Origin: Planctomycetaceae bacterium
Lineage (GTDB): Bacteria > Planctomycetota > Planctomycetia > Pirellulales > Thermoguttaceae
Direction: 5' to 3'
Assembly: GCA_031259095.1 (NCBI GenBank)
Contig: JAIRLW010000122.1
Coordinates: 1-10,148 of the forward strand
DNA length: 10,148 nucleotides
The notes below the pieces were generated by a model. It saw nothing but the letters and a program-made list of their open reading frames with translations, was not told the origin of the DNA and did no database searches. The position numbers and the translations under genes are program-made. Position 1 is the first letter of the stretch. Each line of letters begins with the position of its first letter. Positions 5,997-10,148 of the stretch are shown one piece after another.

Positions 5997-7598
5997 ATGA
6001 AACAAGAAATGTTAATTAATGTCCGGCAACCTGAAGAATGCCGGATTGCGGTTGTCGAAAACGGTTTGCTCGAAGAACTTTATGTCGAACGCACCGCCCA
6101 TGATAACCATGTCGGTAATATTTACAAAGGTATTGTCGTTAACCTCGAACCCAGTATTCAAGCGGCATTTGTCGATTTTGGAATTGGTCGCAATGGATTT
6201 CTTCATATCAGCGACGTCGAACCATGTTATTTCAGACAAGTTTCCGGTTGGGTAGAAAAAGAACAGCGTGAACAAGCAAATCGGGCAAACCGCGATGATC
6301 GGAATAACCGAAGCGCCGTTGACGACGGTTTCAATTATAGTCGTCCGCGTTTCAAACCGCCGATTCAGGAAGTGTTCCGGCGCGGCGACGAAGTTCTGGT
6401 TCAGGTGATTAAGGAAAGTATCGGTAACAAAGGACCAACGTTATCGACTTATATTAGTGTTCCGGGCAGGTATCTTGTGTTGATGCCGTCTTTAGCCAGA
6501 GTTGGCGTTTCGCGGAAAATTGAAGACGAAGCATTACGCCGGAAACTGCGTGATATGATGAACGGGTTGCATCCTCCCAAAGGACTTGGATTTATTGTCC
6601 GAACCGCCGGAGCCGACCGAACTCAGAAAGAACTTTCACGCGATCTCGCCTATCTGATGCGACTCTGGAAAGTGATTGTTCGCCGGTTGAAAAAAATGCC
6701 GTCGCCCATTGACCTTTATGAGGAGAGCGACATGATTATCCGAACCATCCGCGATATTTTCAGTTCGGAAATTGATTCCATCTTCATCGACGAACAAGCC
6801 GCGTTTGAACGGGCAAAAGAATTTCTGCAATTCGTGATGCCGCGACATATCAGTCGGTTACAATTTTACGAAGGGAAAGAACCGATTTTCCACAAATTCG
6901 GTATTGATAAGGAAATTTCGAAAATCAATCGTCGTCGTGTTCCGCTTAAAAGCGGAGGATCGCTGGTGATCGATCAGACCGAAGCGTTGGTTGCGATTGA
7001 CGTGAACAGCGGCAGTTTCCGTACAGAAGATAATGCCGAAGAAACCGCTTATCAAATGAATCTTATTGCGGCAAAAGAAATCGCACGACAAATCCGCCTC
7101 CGCGATCTTGGCGGTGTGATTGTCAACGATTTTATTGATATGAAAAAGGAAACGCATCGCCGTAATGTGGAACGAACGCTTCGTGACGCTATCAAACGTG
7201 ATCGCGCCAAAACCAAGATTTTGCGAACCAGTCCGTTTGGATTGATTGAGATGACTCGGCAACGTGTCCGACCTTCACTCAAACGAAGCGTGTATCAGGA
7301 ATGTCCGTGTTGTCATGGAGGCGGAGTGGTCAAATCGCCGGAAAGTATGGCTCTGGAAGTTTTCCGTGCTTTAGTTCTCGCCTCGCAACATCCGAATATT
7401 GCCAAAATTCGGGTGATTCTTGCTGATGATGTCGTTGAATATCTAAACAATAAAAAACGGCTCGAACTGGCAACTATTGAGCGTGACGGCAATGTGGAAA
7501 TTGTTATCCGCGCTCAACCTGATGTTTGGCCCGAACATCTCGAAATCGAATGTTTCGACGCAAACAACAAACCCATTCCATTCACCATGAACGAATAA
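5997..7598 (+). CDS. rng: Ribonuclease E/G family endoribonuclease
   Basis: An Mg-dependent, 5'-end-sensing endoribonuclease that starts mRNA decay and matures rRNA/tRNA. The 533-aa protein shows the family order: an N-terminal S1 domain at about 37-150 (GNIYKGIVVNLEPSIQAAFV, GRNGFLHISDV) with a polar insert at about 87-112 (EKEQREQANRANRDDRNNRS); a 5'-sensor/RNase H-like region at about 150-310; and the DNase I-like catalytic domain with D335 (AIDVNSGS) and D378 (VNDFIDM). Their spacing, 43 residues, equals that of the metal ligands D303/D346 of E. coli RNase E. The zinc-link cysteines are C436 and C439 (CPCC), again at the expected distance. It lacks the long C-terminal degradosome scaffold of RNase E, so it is closer to RNase G in size (usually about 490 aa). 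Start: ATG with GAGGAAAGG at 5982-5990. Cotranscribed with the TIGR03936 gene. Confidence 0.95.
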   Translation: MKQEMLINVRQPEECRIAVVENGLLEELYVERTAHDNHVGNIYKGIVVNLEPSIQAAFVDFGIGRNGFLHISDVEPCYFRQVSGWVEKEQREQANRANRDDRNNRSAVDDGFNYSRPRFKPPIQEVFRRGDEVLVQVIKESIGNKGPTLSTYISVPGRYLVLMPSLARVGVSRKIEDEALRRKLRDMMNGLHPPKGLGFIVRTAGADRTQKELSRDLAYLMRLWKVIVRRLKKMPSPIDLYEESDMIIRTIRDIFSSEIDSIFIDEQAAFERAKEFLQFVMPRHISRLQFYEGKEPIFHKFGIDKEISKINRRRVPLKSGGSLVIDQTEALVAIDVNSGSFRTEDNAEETAYQMNLIAAKEIARQIRLRDLGGVIVNDFIDMKKETHRRNVERTLRDAIKRDRAKTKILRTSPFGLIEMTRQRVRPSLKRSVYQECPCCHGGGVVKSPESMALEVFRALVLASQHPNIAKIRVILADDVVEYLNNKKRLELATIERDGNVEIVIRAQPDVWPEHLEIECFDANNKPIPFTMNE

Positions 7599-7613
7599 TT
7601 TTTGTAATATCTT

Positions 7614-7646
7614 AGCGGAATTTTTGTTTTAGATAAAAATTCCACT
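7614..7646 (+). terminator. Hairpin after RNase G, weak terminator candidate
   Basis: AGCGGAATTTTT (7614-7625) pairs with AAAAATTCCACT (7635-7646) at 11 of 12 positions around a 9-base loop, 15 bases after the RNase G stop. No T run follows on the plus strand, so it may be an mRNA 3'-end stabiliser or a repeat arm rather than a classic terminator. Confidence 0.4.
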
Positions 7647-7649
7647 GAT
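7633..7649 (+). repeat. 17-bp repeat, inverted copy at 9969-9985
   Basis: ATAAAAATTCCACTGAT here is the exact reverse complement of 9969-9985. The two copies flank the segment with the epimerase and toxin-antitoxin genes. The match does not extend beyond 17 bases. Confidence 0.6.
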
Positions 7650-7750
7650 AGATTACGACAAATATTATTTTAACAAAACACTTAATTGATTAAACGTAAA
7701 ATTAGGAATGCAAGTTATTATTCATCGGCATTTCCCCCTAATGAATTTTT

Positions 7751-7823
7751 ACCACAAAATGCACGAAGAGACACGAAAATGATGGTTCCAATTTTTTCGT
7801 GAACATTCGCGTGTTTCGTGGTG
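7751..7823. repeat. CACGAA-type inverted repeat
   Basis: The left arm (7751-7779, ACCACAAAATGCACGAAG...) and right arm (7792-7823, ...TTCGTGGTGA) are imperfect reverse complements with ACCAC/GTGGT ends and repeated CACGAA units, around a 12-base spacer. It looks like a dispersed, non-coding palindromic element of the kind found in many copies in large environmental genomes. The rest of 7650-7881 shows no gene. Confidence 0.65.
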
Positions 7824-7881
7824 AAAATAAAGTTTGTTAAAACGATGGCGATACGGTTATTGTAAAGGCAGTTGAAATATT

Positions 7882-8814
7882 ATGAAAATTCTTGTTATTG
7901 GCGGTACAAATTTTATTGGACCTGTTACGGCAGAACAATTAACACTGTCAGGACATGAGGTTATTCTGTTCCACAGAAGTATTGCAACAAATATTCAGTA
8001 CCGACAAATTCAAGGGGATCGTAACAATATTGACGATGTGAGTAGGGCATTGGAAATTGCAGAGCCGGACGTAATTATTGATATGATTGCTTTGTTTCAA
8101 CATCAAATCAATATTTTAGAACAGGCATTGCAGGGTAAAAAACAGCGTGTTATTATTTTATCCAGTATGGATGTTTATAAGGCTTACGAAGTCTTTTTCG
8201 GTTTGTCGGAAGCGTCTGTTGTGTCTGTGCCGTTTGATGAATATTCACCGTTACGAGAAGTTTTTTATCCTTATCGCGGTAAATTGGAAACAGATTTTGC
8301 CAATGATTACGAGAAAATTTTTGTGGAACAGGCGGCTTTACAAAGTCCGGTGATTGATGTTATCATTTTGAGACTTGGCATGGTTTACGGACGAAACGAT
8401 CCCAACCATCGCTTTAGGGAACCCGTTAAAAAAATGTCTCAAAACATCAAACAAATAGAATTACCGGAAGACACGGCTTGTTTTCGTTCTAGTAAATGTT
8501 ATGTTAAGGATGCGGCGTATGGAATAAAACTGGCGGCGGAAAGCAATATTTGTAATGAAATCTACAATCTTGCCGCTCAAGAAACTCCAACAGAATTGGA
8601 ATGGTATCAAGAAATTGCAAAACTATTGAATTGGCGCGGCAACATTGTTGTTACTCAAAAAAACTCCGATCTCAATACCATAAACTTAAAACAACATCTG
8701 ATCGCCGATACAACCAAAATACGAAAACAATTATGCTACAAAGAAATTTTTTCAACATTGGAAGGTCTTGATGATACGATTCGTTGGGAATTGGAGACAA
8801 TAGAAAATGAATAA
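7882..8814 (+). CDS. NAD-dependent epimerase/dehydratase family protein
   Basis: A 310-aa extended short-chain dehydrogenase/reductase (SDR) with a Rossmann fold that binds NAD(P) and probably acts on a nucleotide sugar or similar substrate. The nucleotide-binding motif GGTNFIG is at residues 7-13, followed by HEVILFHR (25-32) ending the second strand; VIILSSMDVYKAYE (90-103) is the strand-4 region. The classic YxxxK is absent; instead DYEKIFVEQ (142-150) resembles the YDK-ILVE variant of the divergent branch. LRLGMVYGRND (163-173) is the conserved second-half motif. The start follows a weak AAAGG at 7864-7868. The stop overlaps the toxin gene start by 8 bases. The last codons (ELETIENE) resemble the antitoxin's end (ELEAMENE), which suggests a rearranged 3' end. 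The substrate cannot be predicted. Confidence 0.85.
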   Translation: MKILVIGGTNFIGPVTAEQLTLSGHEVILFHRSIATNIQYRQIQGDRNNIDDVSRALEIAEPDVIIDMIALFQHQINILEQALQGKKQRVIILSSMDVYKAYEVFFGLSEASVVSVPFDEYSPLREVFYPYRGKLETDFANDYEKIFVEQAALQSPVIDVIILRLGMVYGRNDPNHRFREPVKKMSQNIKQIELPEDTACFRSSKCYVKDAAYGIKLAAESNICNEIYNLAAQETPTELEWYQEIAKLLNWRGNIVVTQKNSDLNTINLKQHLIADTTKIRKQLCYKEIFSTLEGLDDTIRWELETIENE

Positions 8815-8830
8815 AATATTTTCCAACGAA
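8803..8830 (+). repeat. 28-bp identical repeat at toxin start, copy 1
   Basis: Bases 8803-8830 are identical to 9393-9420. They cover the end of the epimerase and the first eight codons of yoeB; the second copy covers the end of the antitoxin and the same codons of a broken toxin gene. Similarity continues imperfectly on both sides. Confidence 0.9.
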
Positions 8831-9067
8831 GCATGGGAAGAATATCTTTTTTGGCAATTACACGACAAAAAAATTCTGAAACGGATCAATATGCTTTTGA
8901 AAGACATTGATCGTAATCGTTACAGCGGTATAGGTAAACCGGAACCTCTTAAAAATCTACAAGGATTTTGGTCAAGACGTATTGACGACAAAAATCGGCT
9001 TGTTTATAAAATTGAAAAGGATCATATCGTCATTGTTCAGTGTGGCAGTCATTACGAACAACATTAA
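8807..9067 (+). CDS. yoeB: YoeB/Txe family toxin (ribosome-dependent mRNA endonuclease)
   Basis: An 86-aa type II toxin of the YoeB/Txe family, which cleaves mRNA in the ribosomal A site. It aligns along its length with E. coli YoeB: FSNEAWEEYLFWQ (5-17), KRINMLLKDI (25-34), GKPEPLKNLQGFWSRRI (43-59), RLVYKI (64-69) and CGSHYEQH (79-86). The catalytic set is intact: E46 in KPEPLK, R58 in SRRI, R64 in RLVY and H82 near the C-terminus, so the toxin is probably active. Its start overlaps the epimerase stop by 8 bases, with no own ribosome binding site, so translation is probably coupled to the epimerase. The gene lies upstream of its presumed antitoxin, the reverse of the usual YoeB order. The first 28 bases around its start are repeated exactly at the end of the antitoxin gene. 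Confidence 0.92.
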   Translation: MNKIFSNEAWEEYLFWQLHDKKILKRINMLLKDIDRNRYSGIGKPEPLKNLQGFWSRRIDDKNRLVYKIEKDHIVIVQCGSHYEQH

Positions 9068-9094
9068 TAAAAAGTATAAATCCTGTGAACAATT

Positions 9095-9100
9095 TATAAT
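9095..9100 (+). promoter_or_regulatory. Candidate -10 box before the antitoxin gene
   Basis: A perfect TATAAT lies in the 64-base gap between toxin and antitoxin, 32 bases before the antitoxin ATG. No good -35 box stands 16-18 bases upstream. It may give the antitoxin its own promoter, which would suit an antitoxin separated from its usual upstream position. Confidence 0.4.
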
Positions 9101-9131
9101 TTTTTTTTAACAAATATTATTAGGTTAAACG

Positions 9132-9404
9132 ATGCCTGAAACAGTTAGTATTAATATTAGTATTGATAAAGACACGAAAGAACGCGCGGAGCAAATGTTT
9201 GGCGATTTGGGAATGAGTTTGTCAGCCGCGTTCAACTTGTTTGTTCAAAAATCCTTACAGCAGGGAACATTACCTTTCGATGTTACGGATACTTTTTACA
9301 GTAAAAAAAATCAAAATCGTTTACGGAAATCAATTAATAGTTATAAAAACGGCAGAATAGTTGTAAAGACAACGGCAGAATTAGAAGCGATGGAAAATGA
9401 ATAA
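9132..9404 (+). CDS. RelB/DinJ family antitoxin
   Basis: A 90-aa antitoxin of the RelB/DinJ family. The N-terminal half is a ribbon-helix-helix DNA-binding and dimerisation domain: strand TVSINISID (4-12), helix DTKERAEQMFGDLG (14-27), and MSLSAAFNLFVQKSLQQGTLPFD (28-50), typical of the family. The C-terminal half, YKNGRIVVKTTAELEAMENE (71-90), is the flexible part that wraps the toxin. Translation starts at ATG with AGG at 9123-9125. Its stop overlaps by 8 bases the start of a broken yoeB copy, the usual antitoxin-toxin arrangement, so the decayed downstream copy was its original partner. The intact YoeB upstream is the likely partner now. RelB/DinJ antitoxins more often pair with RelE/YafQ toxins, and YoeB with YefM, so this pair is somewhat unusual, though mixed pairs exist. 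Confidence 0.9.
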   Translation: MPETVSINISIDKDTKERAEQMFGDLGMSLSAAFNLFVQKSLQQGTLPFDVTDTFYSKKNQNRLRKSINSYKNGRIVVKTTAELEAMENE

Positions 9405-9420
9405 AATATTTTCCAACGAA
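9393..9420 (+). repeat. 28-bp identical repeat at toxin start, copy 2
   Basis: Identical to 8803-8830; it joins the antitoxin's last codons to the start of the broken toxin copy. Confidence 0.9.
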
Positions 9421-9450
9421 ATATGAAATGAATATCTTTTTCGGTAATTA
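9397..9450 (+). pseudogene. Decayed yoeB remnant, first 18 codons
   Basis: Read in frame from ATG 9397 it gives MNKIFSNEI-stop-NEYLFR-stop-L, matching MNKIFSNEAWEEYLFWQL of the intact toxin at most positions. TGG at codon 10 has become TGA and CAA at codon 17 has become TAA. Similarity ends near 9450, where repeat-type sequence begins, so the rest of the gene is lost. It overlaps the antitoxin stop by 8 bases, as a native toxin gene would. Confidence 0.85.
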
Positions 9451-9497
9451 TCTATTTTTATTAACTACAGAATTCACAAAGAACACAGAGAAAGAAA

Positions 9498-9582
9498 TTA
9501 TCCGCAGATGACGCAGATTTTCGCAGAAAGTTATAAAAATTCGCTTGCGTATCTGCGCTCCTCGGCGTAATCTGCGGATTAA
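9498..9582. repeat. CCGCAGAT-type inverted repeat
   Basis: The left arm (9498-9527: TTATCCGCAGATGACGCAG...) and the right arm (9551-9582: ...CGTAATCTGCGGATTAA) are imperfect reverse complements of about 30 bases around a short spacer. A CACAAAGAACACAGAG motif stands just before it (9476-9490), and a similar AGAAAGCACAGAG lies at 9891-9903. These are dispersed, non-coding palindromic repeats. Confidence 0.65.
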
Positions 9583-9968
9583 AAATCCATGAATATTTGT
9601 GATAACCGAAGTAATTCCGTAATCAATAATATGAGCCGGAATTTTTGATTGCCTGCTTTCAACGATTATAACAATAATCGTATCTCCCGCAGGGACATTC
9701 GATGCAAACGCAAGCGGCGTGAATAAAAGATCGCAATGTTTTTTCTTACCGTCTTTACTGATCTGTAGGGTTTATTGAAAAATCGTATGGGAAAAACAGA
9801 GGTACAATGCGGATGTAGAACATACAGAAATGCAAGATATCGAGAACAATATCGGTAACTGTCTATTTTATTTTTTACTGCCAAGTACCCAGAAAGCACA
9901 GAGCGGGAATTTTTTTAACATTTTAATATTTTCTTTTTGATCTGCACCTTCTTAAAAAAAGGTAATAT

Positions 9969-9985
9969 ATCAGTGGAATTTTTAT
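9969..9985 (-). repeat. 17-bp repeat, inverted copy of 7633-7649
   Basis: ATCAGTGGAATTTTTAT is the exact reverse complement of 7633-7649, about 2.3 kb away. Confidence 0.6.
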
Positions 9986-10016
9986 TTTGTGATCAACTTC
10001 ATGATATTTTTCCTAC

Positions 10017-10142
10017 GCCCTGAAAGGGAAATATAAGCCAGCCCTACCCAACGGGTAGGGTTCAAAGTACCCACACAATTTCGCCCTGAAAGGGCAACAT
10101 AACTAACTGTTCGATTCACAAGATATACTGCCCTTTCAGGGC
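10017..10142. repeat. GCCCTGAAAGGGC repeat cluster with CCCTACCC hairpin
   Basis: GCCCTGAAAGGG occurs at 10017-10028 (its last base altered), GCCCTGAAAGGGC at 10083-10095, and its reverse complement at 10130-10142. Each unit is itself a short palindrome, and the last two face each other 34 bases apart. After the first, CCCTACCC (10042-10049) pairs perfectly with GGGTAGGG (10053-10060) over a 3-base loop. The first two copies also share following sequence (A-A-Y-A-T-A-A). This is a REP-like dispersed element cluster that continues to, and probably past, the window edge. Confidence 0.75.
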
Positions 10143-10148
10143 GGTCTT

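Larger units (their letters stand above)
9451..10010. other. Long non-coding region with dispersed repeats
   Basis: No reading frame here has credible translation signals or a recognisable product. Besides the CCGCAGAT inverted repeat and the CACAGAG motifs, I see AT-rich DNA, the TCCCGCAGGGACATTCGATG stretch at about 9684-9703 without a second copy in the window, and the 17-bp repeat at 9969-9985. It may hold eroded genes or promoters of a gene beyond the edge. Confidence 0.6.

Noticed and set aside
6858..7262. A 134-aa minus-strand frame opposite the RNase G gene
   Set aside because: It is the antisense shadow of a highly conserved coding region and has no translation signals.
9666..9899. 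A minus-strand open frame of 77 aa
   Set aside because: No ribosome binding site, no recognisable domain, basic low-complexity composition, and it lies among repeats.
10017..10142. Repeats as a CRISPR array
   Set aside because: The units are short palindromes in both orientations, with unequal spacing and no cas genes in the window.

Overview
The window is about 10 kb of moderately AT-rich bacterial DNA with long intergenic stretches. It carries a truncated 30S ribosomal protein S1 gene on the minus strand, then plus-strand genes. The pairing of a TIGR03936/DUF2344 protein with an RNase E/G homologue, the exported five-bladed propeller glycosidase and the dispersed hairpin repeats (CACGAA-type, CCGCAGAT-type, GCCCTGAAAGGGC-type) suggest an uncultured, host- or biomass-associated bacterium, perhaps of the Planctomycetota/Verrucomicrobiota kind. 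This placement is inference; no phylogenetic marker was compared.

Layout: 1-1149 (minus) is the N-terminal 383 codons of rpsA, with a terminator-shaped hairpin in its leader. 1466-3555 is an accessory block of four unrecognised genes: a 245-aa His-rich protein, a 57-aa membrane peptide closed by a strong terminator, a 156-aa protein, and a 135-aa protein whose 3' end contains a piece of a dispersed hairpin element. 3695-4786 is a secreted GH43-like glycosidase with a near-consensus promoter. 4831-5007 holds no gene but can be drawn as a closed multi-branched RNA fold, and part of it recurs at 3456-3491. 5274-7598 is a two-gene operon, TIGR03936 protein then RNase G/E, with a promoter at 5081 and a leader whose hairpins cover the ribosome binding site and start codon of the first gene.

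7882-9450 is an NAD-dependent epimerase overlapping a YoeB-type toxin, then a RelB/DinJ antitoxin, then the decayed first 18 codons of a second YoeB gene. A 28-bp identical sequence at both toxin starts, and similar last codons of the epimerase and antitoxin, point to a duplicated and rearranged toxin-antitoxin locus. 9451-10148 has no convincing gene and consists largely of dispersed inverted-repeat elements.

The most interesting signals are the structured element at 4831-5007 with its partial second copy, the sequestered translation start of the RNase G operon, and the rearranged toxin-antitoxin locus.
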